Position numbers and translations under genes: made by a program. From Insolitispirillum peregrinum (GTDB lineage Bacteria > Pseudomonadota > Alphaproteobacteria > Rhodospirillales > Rhodospirillaceae), in assembly GCF_042665255.1 (NCBI RefSeq), contig NZ_JBHTCD010000063.1: 9,625 nucleotides of DNA. The stretch is one strand, 5' to 3'. This document shows positions 1 to 6,434 of this stretch, one piece after another (positions within the stretch are counted from its first letter, which is position 1; each line of letters starts with the position of its first letter). A model generated the notes under the pieces. That model was given only the letters and a program-made list of their open reading frames with translations, was not told where the DNA came from and made no database searches.

Positions 1-90
1 ATCTACCTCGCCTTTTTCCAGTTCGCCCACAACGCACGCCGAAGAGGAAAAGCTCTCCTCGGGGCACTGGTCGGCGCATTGGTCGCCTGA
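1..90 (+). CDS. C-terminal end of an unidentified protein (partial)
   Basis: Reading from base 1 in frame 1 there is an open frame of 29 codons ending in TGA at 88-90. Codons favour G or C in the third position, as in the neighbouring genes. The visible tail begins IYLAFFQFAHNARRRG and ends KALLGALVGALVA: an aromatic, hydrophobic stretch, a basic patch, then a short small-residue hydrophobic end. That would suit the last part of a membrane-associated protein, but it is too short to assign a family. The gene starts outside the window. A repeat begins 8 bp after the stop. The chance that this is a random open frame is real, since only 90 bases are visible. Confidence 0.45.
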   Translation: MYLAFFQFAHNARRRGKALLGALVGALVA

Positions 91-97
91 TGGCTGC

Positions 98-124
98 CCA
101 TCACCCCGGAACACGGGAAGAGCC
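98..124. repeat. 27-bp repeat, left copy (inverted partner at 9500-9526)
   Basis: This 27-bp stretch starts CCATCACCCC and ends CGGGAAGAGCC. It matches the reverse complement of 9500-9526 at 26 of 27 positions, the one difference being GGAACA against GAAACA in the centre. It contains a small hairpin, CCCG-N5-CGGG. The match stops sharply on both sides. It lies just after the stop codon of the partial gene and just before the A/T tract of the katA terminator. It is probably a dispersed repeat or a protein-binding palindrome; the family is not recognised. Confidence 0.7.
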
Positions 125-125
125 T

Positions 126-171
126 TTAAAAAATAAAAAAAGAGGGGGGATTTGGGGGCAGGTGCCCCCAA
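126..171 (-). terminator. Probable rho-independent terminator for katA
   Basis: On the minus strand, downstream of katA, a perfect 8-bp stem has arms TTGGGGGC and GCCCCCAA (171-164 and 159-152) around a 4-nt loop. It is followed by a C-rich stretch and then a long T-rich tract (143-126). The T tract starts about 8 nt beyond the stem, later than ideal, so efficiency is uncertain. The distance of about 140 nt from the katA stop leaves a repeat element inside the katA 3' untranslated region. The same stem could also serve the rightward partial gene, but on that strand no T run follows. Confidence 0.6.
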
Positions 172-180
172 GCGCAGGCG

Positions 181-288
181 TTAGAGCATTTCTCGGTCTC
201 CAAGGATCACGATAAATGCTCTAATGACTTGTTATCCAAGCAAATACGTCGTCGCAGATGTGTCCATCTGCTCGGGATTTGCTCTAGC
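181..288. repeat. Composite palindromic intergenic element after katA
   Basis: Two nested inverted repeats sit here. The first has perfect 11-bp arms, TTAGAGCATTT (181-191) and AAATGCTCTAA (214-224), separated by 22 bp. The second is a hairpin with outer arms AGCAAAT (239-245) and ATTTGCT (277-283) and an inner perfect 7-bp stem GCAGATG (254-260) / CATCTGC (265-271) around TGTC. The motif TAGAGCA marks both ends and also borders the inverted palindrome at 6373-6421. This points to a family of dispersed alphaproteobacterial intergenic repeats. It has no coding content and lies in the 3' untranslated region of katA. Confidence 0.6.
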
Positions 289-311
289 CTGCCCCCCCCT
301 GACCATGGTTC

Positions 312-1769
312 TTACCCCTCCACCTCGCTCAGCGGAATGCCCAGGGCATCGGCAATTCCCTTGCCATAGGCCGGATCGGCCTTCAGGCAGTGGCGGATGT
401 GGCGCAGCTGGATGTGACGCGGAACCTCGCCAATCGAGCGGGCGGTATTGTCGAACAGGATTTGCTGCTGCTCGGGCGTCATCAGGCGGAACAGGTCGCC
501 GGGCTGCGAGAAGTAATCGTCATCCTCGCGGTGGTTCCAGTGGTCGGCGGCTCCTTCGATACTGAGCGGCGGCTCCGAGAAGTCCGGCTGTTCGGCCCAT
601 TGCCCCTGATCATTCGGTTCATAGCCCAGCGTGCTGCCATAATTGCCGTCGATCCGCATCGCGCCGTCGCGGTGATAGCTGTGGACCGGGCAGCGGGGAG
701 CATTGACCGGAATCTGGTGCAGGTTGACCCCCAGACGATAGCGTTGGGCATCACCATAGGAAAACAGCCGCCCTTGCAGCATCTTGTCCGGCGAGAACCC
801 GATGCCGGGAACGATGTTGGCCGGGTTGAACGCCGCCTGCTCGACTTCGGCAAAGAAGTTCGCCGGGTTGCGGTTCAGTTCCAGCACACCGACCTCGATC
901 AGCGGGTAATCCTTGTGCGGCCAGATTTTGGTCAGGTCAAAGGGGTTGTAGGGCACCTTTGACGCTTCGGCCTCGGGCATGATCTGGATGTGCAGCGTCC
1001 AGCGCGGGAAGTCGCCCTTTTCGATGCTGTCGTACAGGTCGCGCTGGTGGCTTTCGCGGTCCTTGCCAATCACCGCTTCGGCTTCGGCATCGCTCAGGTT
1101 TTTGATGCCCTGCCGGGACTTGAAGTGGAATTTGACCCAGAACCGTTCGTTGGCGGCGTTGAGGAAGCTGAAAGTATGGCTGCCGAAGCCGTGCATGTGG
1201 CGATAGGTGGCCGGAATGCCCCGGTCGCTCATCACGATGGTCACCTGATGCAGGGCTTCGGGCAGCGAGGTCCAGAAGTCCCAGTTGTTTTTCGCGCTGC
1301 GCAGGTTGGTGCGCGGGTCGCGTTTGACCGCGTGGTTGAGGTCGGGGAATTTCAGCGGGTCGCGCAAAAAGAACACCGGCGTATTGTTGCCGACCATGTC
1401 CCAGTTGCCTTCTTCGGTATAAAACTTCAGCGCGAACCCGCGAATGTCGCGTTCGGCGTCGGCAGCACCGCGCTCACCGGCAACGGTGGTAAAGCGGGCA
1501 AACAGCTCGGTTGTCTTGCCGACTTCGGAGAAAAGTTTGGCGCGGGTATAGCGGGTGATGTCGTGGGTGACGGTAAAGGTGCCATAGGCCCCCGATCCCT
1601 TGGCGTGCATCCGCCGTTCGGGGATCACTTCGCGGTCAAAGTGGGCCAGCTTTTCCAGAAACCAGACATCTTGCAGCAGCATCGGACCCCGGGGGCCGGC
1701 TGTCATCACATTCTGGTTGTGTGCGACCGGACAGCCTGCCGCTGTGGTCAGTTTCTTTGAGTCGTCCAT
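312..1769 (-). CDS. katA: Catalase (monofunctional haem catalase, clade 3 type)
   Basis: The 485-residue product should dismutate hydrogen peroxide to water and oxygen in the cytoplasm. Family residues are in place: distal His55 in RRMHAKGSGAYGTF, distal Asn128 in WDMVGNNTPVFF, and the proximal haem ligand Tyr338 in RLFSYGDAQRYR. The His-to-Asn spacing of 73 equals that of vertebrate catalase. The length fits the small-subunit clade, which usually binds NADPH. The frame extends upstream to 1835, but the start at 1769 is preferred because GGGAGG lies 9 nt upstream and family homology begins close to it. The gene is monocistronic: a terminator lies downstream and a divergent chemoreceptor gene upstream. 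The symbol katA is the usual name for this type; assignment to the family is secure, the exact symbol less so. Confidence 0.96.
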   Translation of the reverse strand: MDDSKKLTTAAGCPVAHNQNVMTAGPRGPMLLQDVWFLEKLAHFDREVIPERRMHAKGSGAYGTFTVTHDITRYTRAKLFSEVGKTTELFARFTTVAGERGAADAERDIRGFALKFYTEEGNWDMVGNNTPVFFLRDPLKFPDLNHAVKRDPRTNLRSAKNNWDFWTSLPEALHQVTIVMSDRGIPATYRHMHGFGSHTFSFLNAANERFWVKFHFKSRQGIKNLSDAEAEAVIGKDRESHQRDLYDSIEKGDFPRWTLHIQIMPEAEASKVPYNPFDLTKIWPHKDYPLIEVGVLELNRNPANFFAEVEQAAFNPANIVPGIGFSPDKMLQGRLFSYGDAQRYRLGVNLHQIPVNAPRCPVHSYHRDGAMRIDGNYGSTLGYEPNDQGQWAEQPDFSEPPLSIEGAADHWNHREDDDYFSQPGDLFRLMTPEQQQILFDNTARSIGEVPRHIQLRHIRHCLKADPAYGKGIADALGIPLSEVEG

Positions 1770-2412
1770 CGTCCTGGTGCCTCCCGTTTGGCGGTGATGA
1801 AACCCATTAGACGCCTGGATTTTTAATCGGTCCAACTGACTTTATTTGTCTTATTGATCTGTTTATCCGATTGGTATTGTTTTGTTGATGGCGCTTTGGC
1901 AGATATTTTCAGTCTGGCTGCTCTTTGCAATCCCTTGGGACAGGATAATTTTATGACAAACGGCAAGGGTGGATGGCCTTTTTGGCAGGGGGGACCATTA
2001 TACCTATGTGCATTTATCGGATTTATTCAGACAAAAGCATGGCTCGGAAGGAGGGCGAGTCTCCTGTCTTTCCGCTGGAGAAAGCTGTGGCGTTGCACAA
2101 TGACTGGTTTTGCAGGTGCTGTGTCATGACAGGAAGGATTTTCATTAGGTGATTGTTTTTAAATATTAAATTTTGCTCCCAGCATGAGGGGATTTCGATG
2201 GGCTTTCGCACGGAACCCCTAATTATACTGTTATATCCAATGTGAATATCTCGTTTTTTGCATAAAATGCAGGGTAAAGGGTCTTGGAACTGTCAATTTA
2301 TGGGGGGTTACACTTTTTTATTTTTGAATGACGGGAGGAAAATCCGGTCTAATGCTGAATGAGCGGTCAGTCGCGGCTGTTGCATAAAGATCGAGCAAGG
2401 CGGAGAGTTCTG
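1770..2412. other. Long AT-rich divergent intergenic region (katA / chemoreceptor)
   Basis: About 640 bp separate the two divergent starts, and the base composition is clearly AT-richer than in the flanking genes. No gene is supported: the longest frame on either strand lacks GC-rich third positions and family features. Small palindromes visible are TGTCATGACA (2122-2131), TTAAATATTAA near 2158-2170 and TGCAT-AAA-ATGCA (2259-2271). An imperfect hairpin runs from CGGAA near 2045 to TTCCG near 2074. A weak rightward promoter for the chemoreceptor could be TTGGAA (2284-2289) with TACACT (2309-2314), but the 19-bp spacer is long. The region presumably carries both promoters and their regulatory sites. 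Confidence 0.5.
1806..1835 (-). promoter_or_regulatory. Candidate katA promoter
   Basis: Read on the minus strand, TTGGAC (1835-1830) and TCTAAT (1811-1806) are separated by 18 bp and resemble the -35 and -10 boxes of a housekeeping sigma-70 promoter. Transcription would start some 30 nt before the katA ATG. No convincing OxyR half-site series (ATAG repeats with the canonical spacing) was found, although A/T-rich ATAA motifs lie just upstream. This is motif matching only. Confidence 0.3.
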
Positions 2413-4515
2413 ATGAGTGACACGATTTCAATGGAAACTTATGAGAACACGCCGGTCATGCGGGTCGCTCCTGCTGCCACCAAGGGACTACGCCTGTCGA
2501 TCGGTCAGCGTATTACGCTGGGGTTTGCCGCCGTGCTGGTGCTGCTGGCTGCCATTTCGGGCGGTGCCATTTACAGCTCGCAGGTTGTGCGGTCGTCGGT
2601 CCAGCAGTTCCGGGACCAGTCAGATGCCTCGCTGTCGGTCGGCAAGCTGAAGCAGGAATTCCTGGCGATGGACTCGCTGGTCAACCGCTACAGCCTTGAC
2701 GGTTCGCAGGAAAAGGCGCAGGCCATTGCCGACAAAAGCATGGGCCTGATCACTGCCATCGACAACGGCCTGAAAGCCGTGCCGGAAACCTCGGAAGCCT
2801 ATCCGCTGTTGAAAGAGCTGTCCGGCGCGATGAAGAATTATGCGGGTGATTTCTCGTCGATGACCATTCTGCGCATGCAGTTTGAAACCGTTTCCGACAA
2901 AACCCTGTCGACCGAAGGCGACAATCTGGTGTGGCTGCTCAGCCAGTTGTCGAGTGAACTGGGCAGCATGGGCAACGCCTATGGCGTGACCTATGCCCGC
3001 AACGCCCGCGAGTCCGCCCTGCAGGCCCGGCTGTCGTCGTACATGTATCTGGGCCGCTACAAGCCCGAACTGGCCGAACAGACCCGCAAGCAGCTGAAGG
3101 AACTGGAATGGCCGCTGAAGCTGGTCGGAACGTCGCTGGAGCGGATGGGTGATCAGGAAAACGCCACCAAGGCGCGTGAACTGCTGGAAAAGGTGCAGGC
3201 TGCCTACAAGAGCTATGGCCGTGCCTTTGACCGTTCGGCTGGTCTGCTGCAGGAACTGCGGACGCTGGCCGATGACTCGATGATGAAGCAGGTCAGCCAT
3301 CTGGCTGAGTCGTTTGACAAGCTGACTGCCATTTCCGACACCGAGCGCGGTGAAATCGAAGCCTCGATGGAACATCAGATGAAGTTCAGCGAGCATGTGA
3401 TCATGGCCGCTGGTGGTATTGGCCTGCTGCTGGGGGCGCTGTTCGCGGTGCTGATCGGGCGCAGTCTGTCCCGTCCGGTGCTGGCGATGGCCGGGGCGAT
3501 GCAGGAACTGGCCGATGGCCGTCTGGATGTGGATGTGCCCGCCCGGGATCGTGGCGACGAACTGGGGCAGATGGCGCAGGCACTGGAAGTGTTCAAGGAA
3601 CATGCCGAAGCCAACCGCCGCCTGGAAGAACAGCAGCGTGAAATGGCTATCAAGGCCGAACAGGAACGCCGTGCGCTGATGGATGGCATGGCTGATGACT
3701 TCCAGAGCAATGTCGGCCACATTGTCGACATGGTCAGCCAGTCGTCGCAGGTGATGCAGACGCTGGCCCAGCAGATGACCGACAGTGCTGCCTCGGCCCA
3801 GCGCCGGGCCGAACGGGTGGCCTCGGCGTCGGAAGAAGCCTCGGCCAATGTGCAGACGGTGGCGGCGGCAGCCGAAGAACTGGCGGCGTCGATCCATGAA
3901 ATCGGCCGTCAGGTAAAGGAATCGTCGTCGATCGTCCATGCGGCGGTGGAAGAAACCGAGCGCACCGATGCGATGGTGCGTGGTCTGGCCGACAGCGCCC
4001 AGCGGATTGGCGAAGTGGTGGCGCTGATTTCCGACGTTGCCAACCAGACCAACCTGCTGGCCCTGAACGCCACCATCGAAGCCGCCCGTGCCGGCGAGGC
4101 AGGCAAGGGCTTTGCGGTTGTGGCCAACGAAGTCAAGGCGCTGGCCAACCAGACCGCCCGCGCCACCGAGGAAATTGCCACCCAGATCAGTGCCGTGCAG
4201 GACGCAACCCAGGGGGCCGTGCTGGCGATCAACGGCATCAGCGGCACCATTGCCCGTATTGACGCCATTGCCAGTACCATTGCTTCGGCGGTTGAACAGC
4301 AGGGGGCGGCGACCAAGGAAATCACCCACAACGTCCATCAGGCCGCTCAGGGGACGCAGGATGTGTCGGAAAACATTCTGGCGGTCAGCGATGCGGTGGA
4401 ACAGACCGGTGGAGCCTCGTTGCAGGTGCTGAGTGCCGCCGAGCAGGTGCAGTCCGAAGCCCACCGCCTGAGCAGTGAAATGAGCACCTTCCTGGCCCAG
4501 ATCCGCGCTGGCTGA
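2413..4515 (+). CDS. Methyl-accepting chemotaxis protein (transmembrane chemoreceptor)
   Basis: This 700-residue inner-membrane receptor should sense a periplasmic ligand and control the CheA kinase through CheW. Order of parts: short cytoplasmic N-terminus; membrane segment 1 at about 34-56; an all-helical periplasmic domain of about 270 residues (57-327); membrane segment 2 at about 328-350; HAMP domain at about 350-403; then a long alanine-rich coiled coil. The signalling tip at about 541-578 includes NQTNLLALNATIEAARAGE and GKGFAVVANEVKALA. The large ligand domain is longer than a single four-helix bundle and may be a helical bimodular (HBM-like) type, which is inference; the ligand is unknown. 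It ends FLAQIRAG with no NWETF-type CheR/CheB pentapeptide. The start at 2413 is chosen over 2359 because GGAG lies 7 nt upstream. The gene stands alone, without che neighbours. Confidence 0.95.
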   Translation: MSDTISMETYENTPVMRVAPAATKGLRLSIGQRITLGFAAVLVLLAAISGGAIYSSQVVRSSVQQFRDQSDASLSVGKLKQEFLAMDSLVNRYSLDGSQEKAQAIADKSMGLITAIDNGLKAVPETSEAYPLLKELSGAMKNYAGDFSSMTILRMQFETVSDKTLSTEGDNLVWLLSQLSSELGSMGNAYGVTYARNARESALQARLSSYMYLGRYKPELAEQTRKQLKELEWPLKLVGTSLERMGDQENATKARELLEKVQAAYKSYGRAFDRSAGLLQELRTLADDSMMKQVSHLAESFDKLTAISDTERGEIEASMEHQMKFSEHVIMAAGGIGLLLGALFAVLIGRSLSRPVLAMAGAMQELADGRLDVDVPARDRGDELGQMAQALEVFKEHAEANRRLEEQQREMAIKAEQERRALMDGMADDFQSNVGHIVDMVSQSSQVMQTLAQQMTDSAASAQRRAERVASASEEASANVQTVAAAAEELAASIHEIGRQVKESSSIVHAAVEETERTDAMVRGLADSAQRIGEVVALISDVANQTNLLALNATIEAARAGEAGKGFAVVANEVKALANQTARATEEIATQISAVQDATQGAVLAINGISGTIARIDAIASTIASAVEQQGAATKEITHNVHQAAQGTQDVSENILAVSDAVEQTGGASLQVLSAAEQVQSEAHRLSSEMSTFLAQIRAG

Positions 4516-4532
4516 GGTTCACCGGCTATCAA

Positions 4533-4574
4533 CAACAACGCCGCCGTGGGGATCACCTCACGGCGGCGTTGTTG
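4533..4574. terminator. Strong hairpin between convergent genes, probable bidirectional terminator
   Basis: A perfect 16-bp stem has its left arm at 4533-4548 and right arm at 4559-4574, enclosing a 10-nt loop. It begins 18 bp after the chemoreceptor stop codon and ends 13 bp before the stop codon of the convergent unknown gene. On the + strand it is followed only by a short T cluster (TCGTTTTCGG), and on the minus strand there is no T run. The termination mechanism is therefore less certain than the structure itself. Confidence 0.75.
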
Positions 4575-4587
4575 CTGTCGTTTTCGG

Positions 4588-5196
4588 TTACGGGCAGGCC
4601 TTCAGCGCCTTGTCACTGCTGACCGAGGGCAGGACCGCCACCCACGGCGGGCTGTCCTCGACATGGACCTCGGTCTTGTCGCTTTGGCGGCGACAGATGG
4701 TATAGGACGGGGCCGTCCGGTCGGCAGGTGCCGAACCGGTCGAGGCCCCGGTACCGCCTGCCGGTTGGGTGGCAACGTGGATCAGGGCCACCTTGTCGGT
4801 CCAGCTCTGTGGTGGAATGGCCTGCAGCGCTGGCTGCGGGATCAGGCGATAGGCTATACCCGGTTTGCCGTTGATCAGCGGGGCATCTGCCGGGGTGGTC
4901 TTTTGGCGGGCCCCGATCACCACCGGATAATGGCTGCTGGAGCCATCACTGGCAATCAGCAGCAGTTGCCCTTCTTTCGGGCCGCTGGGCAAGGCTTCGG
5001 GGAAATAGATCTGCGTGCCGTTCAGACCTTCGGTCAGACGGGCCACGCCGAACGCCTTGACCGGTGCGGCCAGCAGGGCGTTTCCGGCAATCAGGGGGGC
5101 GGCCTGCGCCGCCATGTCGGCGCGGGCTGTCGGGGACAGGGCGAGAACCCCGGCCATGACGGCCAGACCCGCGCCGAAAAACACCACCCGCATCAT
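4588..5196 (-). CDS. Small exported protein of unknown function
   Basis: The product is 202 residues and no family was recognised. An N-terminal signal peptide is clear: MMR, a hydrophobic core (VVFFGAGLAVMAGVLAL), then TARA before D27, a good signal peptidase I site after A26. The mature part has no further membrane segment. It holds a proline- and glycine-rich linker near 144-160 and just two cysteines (C168 and C201), which could form a disulfide in the periplasm. The ATG at 5196 shares its A with the last base of the upstream hyi stop codon (TAATG), and a second ATG follows at 5193. GGAG lies 5 or 8 nt before these, inside the hyi coding end. This arrangement implies translational coupling to hyi. 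A longer in-frame start upstream would bury the signal peptide and is rejected. Confidence 0.8.
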   Translation of the reverse strand: MMRVVFFGAGLAVMAGVLALSPTARADMAAQAAPLIAGNALLAAPVKAFGVARLTEGLNGTQIYFPEALPSGPKEGQLLLIASDGSSSHYPVVIGARQKTTPADAPLINGKPGIAYRLIPQPALQAIPPQSWTDKVALIHVATQPAGGTGASTGSAPADRTAPSYTICRRQSDKTEVHVEDSPPWVAVLPSVSSDKALKACP

Positions 5197-5978
5197 TATT
5201 TCTCCAGCCACTCCCGCACCCATTTCAGGCCGGTTTCCGTCTTGCCGCGCGGCTTGTACTCGCAACCAACCCAGCCTTTGTAGCCCGAAGCATCGAGCAG
5301 ATTGTAAATATAGGGGTAGTTCAGTTCCGACAGCGCATCCGGTTCGTTACGACCGGGGACGCCTGCCACCTGAATGTGGGCGATGCGGTCGAGGTTGCCT
5401 TCGAGGAAGTCGGTGATCCCGCCCTGGGTGATCTGGGCGTGATACAGGTCGTACAGGATGAACAGGTTCTTGCGGTCCAGCTGGTCCAGCACGGTCAGGG
5501 CATCATCGGGGCGGGTCAGGAAATAACCGGGCATGTCGCCGGGGTTGATCGGCTCGATGCAGACCTTCAACTTTTCGCCCGCCAGCTCGTCGCAGGCATA
5601 GGCGAGGTTTTCCAGATAGACGTCAAAGGCCTCTTCCCACTGCTCTTCCGGCACCACGCCGGCCATGATGTGAATCTGGTCACAGTCGAGGAAGTCGGCG
5701 TAGTGAATGGCGAGGTCGAGGCTTTCGCGGAATTCGTCCTGACGGCCCGGAACAGCGGCCAACCCGCGCTCGCCCTTGGCCCAGTCGCCCGGCGGAGCGT
5801 TGAACATGGAAACCTTCAGCCCGGCCATCGCTGCCTTGTCACCAACCTCGTTGGCGTCGGCCAGATAGGGGAACTGGATTTCACAGCCCTTGAAGCCACA
5901 GGCTGCCGCTGCTGCAAAGCGGTCAAGGAACGGAACTTCGGTGAACAGCAAGGACAGGTTGGCGGCAAAACGGGGCAT
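5196..5978 (-). CDS. hyi: Hydroxypyruvate isomerase family protein (xylose isomerase-like TIM barrel)
   Basis: The 260-residue product matches the Hyi/OtnI family, which interconverts hydroxypyruvate and tartronate semialdehyde (Hyi) or isomerises 2-oxo-tetronates (OtnI). Visible features are MPRFAANLSLLFTEVPFLDR at the start, a metal- and substrate-site Glu142 in CIEPIN, Asp177 and His180 in LYDLYHAQ, HIQVAGVPGRNEP at 201-213, and the second catalytic Glu240 in GCEYKPRG. Length and spacing of the two glutamates fit the family. The start is well supported by GGAGG closely upstream of the ATG. No gcl, glxR or garR partner is present nearby, so the pathway (glyoxylate or another sugar acid) is not set by context. 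The gene after it is an unknown exported protein overlapping by one base. Its 5' region is occupied by two repeat palindromes. Substrate choice between Hyi and OtnI cannot be made from sequence alone. Confidence 0.9.
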   Translation of the reverse strand: MPRFAANLSLLFTEVPFLDRFAAAAACGFKGCEIQFPYLADANEVGDKAAMAGLKVSMFNAPPGDWAKGERGLAAVPGRQDEFRESLDLAIHYADFLDCDQIHIMAGVVPEEQWEEAFDVYLENLAYACDELAGEKLKVCIEPINPGDMPGYFLTRPDDALTVLDQLDRKNLFILYDLYHAQITQGGITDFLEGNLDRIAHIQVAGVPGRNEPDALSELNYPYIYNLLDASGYKGWVGCEYKPRGKTETGLKWVREWLEK

Positions 5979-5990
5979 GGGACCTCCATA

Positions 5991-6035
5991 AGCATCGGGC
6001 GAAAAGTGGGAACCGGTTTTCGCATCAACGATGCG
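5991..6035 (+). repeat. 45-bp palindromic repeat, copy 1
   Basis: The copy folds into one hairpin. The outer stem is GCATCG (5992-5997) / CGATGC (6029-6034) and the inner stem GCGAAAA (5999-6005) / TTTTCGC (6017-6023), with the core GTGGGAACCGG between. It differs at one base from the direct copy at 6050-6094 and is related to the inverted copy at 6373-6417. From memory, this GCGAAAA...ACCGG...TTTTCGC core is common between genes in alphaproteobacteria. It ends only a few bases from the hyi ribosome binding site, so it lies in the hyi leader or promoter. Confidence 0.85.
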
Positions 6036-6049
6036 ACATTTAAAGGTTT

Positions 6050-6094
6050 AGCATCGGGCGAAAAGTGGGCACCGGTTTTCGCATCAACGATGCG
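6050..6094 (+). repeat. 45-bp palindromic repeat, copy 2
   Basis: This is a direct copy of 5991-6035 with 44 of 45 bases identical (GGGCACC for GGGAACC), starting 59 bp further on with a 14-bp AT-rich spacer between. Both stems of the hairpin are intact. The near-identity suggests recent duplication or gene-conversion-like homogenisation. A partial third start of the motif (ATCGGGCGA) appears at about 6112-6120 but does not continue as a copy. Confidence 0.85.
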
Positions 6095-6110
6095 GCACGT
6101 AACGATGTGG

Positions 6111-6366
6111 AATCGGGCGACTCAGGCGCTACCCTATGCCGAGCCTGTCGCCGAGGAAAGTATTTCGTGTACAGGGGAAGATTATGGGGGCTGCTCCCCG
6201 GATGGGGAGGTCCGGCGGATGTGAATTGCATCCTGTCCCCAAGGCGGGTAGCTTGTGCCGCCAAAGCGCATCACCATACAGTGGGAGTGGGGTGCAAAAG
6301 GGGTAAGGTTGGTTGTTAGACCAGCGTGCGTTAAACCTGACGCAGGCACGCCGGTCTAACCTTTTG
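6111..6366 (+). other. Hairpin-rich spacer between hyi and hemN, function unknown
   Basis: Successive stems can be drawn on the + strand. (1) GGCGAC/AGGC at 6116-6127 pairs with 6143-6152, with a 2-nt bulge. (2) CTCCCC (6194-6199) pairs with GGGGAG (6204-6209) around GGAT. (3) GGATG (6217-6221) pairs with CATCC (6229-6233). (4) GGCGG (6243-6247) pairs with CCGCC (6258-6262). (5) A larger imperfect hairpin lies at 6316-6359, followed by TTTT. No reading frame here looks coding. The cobalamin riboswitch box, SRP RNA, RNase P and tmRNA signatures were looked for by eye and not found. It may be a structured leader of hemN, a small RNA ending at the last hairpin, or repeat debris. Confidence 0.3.
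6316..6359. repeat. Imperfect inverted repeat upstream of hemN
   Basis: Arms TTAGACC (6316-6322) and GGTCTAA (6353-6359) pair over 7 bp. After one mismatch GCGTG pairs with CACGC over 5 bp, and after a 4-nt bulge CGT pairs with ACG, closing an 8-nt loop. Four T residues follow on the + strand at 6362-6365. It could be a weak terminator for a transcript entering from the left, or an operator-like or repeat palindrome in front of hemN. The structure is clear; the role is open. Confidence 0.5.
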
Positions 6367-6372
6367 TATTGC

Positions 6373-6421
6373 CGCATTGTTGTTGCGAAAACCGGTCCCC
6401 ACTTTTCGCACAATGCTCTAG
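6373..6421 (-). repeat. 45-bp palindromic repeat, copy 3 (inverted), with TAGAGCA end
   Basis: Read on the minus strand this is a diverged copy of 5991-6035. The inner stem GCGAAAA / TTTTCGC is unchanged, while the outer stem is GCATTG / CAATGC instead of GCATCG / CGATGC. That is a paired change that keeps the base pair. On its outer side it continues into CTAGAGCA, the same terminal motif seen in the element after katA. It ends 13 bp before the hemN start codon, so it fills the space where the hemN leader should be. Confidence 0.8.
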
Positions 6422-6434
6422 GGATGCCGCCGTC

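Noticed and set aside
990..1760. Open frame of 256 codons on the + strand opposite katA
   Set aside because: It is an antisense shadow of katA with no recognisable family and no ribosome binding site.
1836..1870. Possible OxyR site upstream of katA
   Set aside because: ATAA-like motifs recur on the minus strand, but their spacing (12 and 9) does not fit the four-part OxyR pattern.
1854..2129. Open frame of 91 codons on the + strand in the katA/chemoreceptor gap
   Set aside because: Codon use is unlike neighbouring genes. There is no ribosome binding site at its first ATG, only a weak one before an internal ATG near 1953, and no recognisable domain or signal sequence.
2352..2387. Eleven-codon leader peptide frame before the chemoreceptor gene
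   Set aside because: ATG to TAA is intact, but the nearest GGAGG is about 13 nt away and there is no regulatory amino acid run or attenuator-like structure.
2620..4464. Open frame of 614 codons on the minus strand opposite the chemoreceptor gene
   Set aside because: It is a shadow of the strong + strand gene. The product is low complexity, rich in H, G, R and Q, with no domain.
5991..6094. Two direct repeats that might be taken for a CRISPR array
   Set aside because: There are only two units with a 14-bp AT-rich spacer, the repeat is a full hairpin, and a third inverted copy exists. This is a palindromic intergenic repeat, not a CRISPR.
6150..6220. Resemblance to RNase P or SRP RNA (GAGGAAAG and GGTCCGG fragments)
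   Set aside because: Only isolated short matches are present. The conserved cores of those RNAs and their expected order are absent.
6036..6434. FNR-type box expected before hemN
   Set aside because: No TTGAT-N4-ATCAA-like sequence was found in the spacer, so no anaerobic regulator site is claimed.
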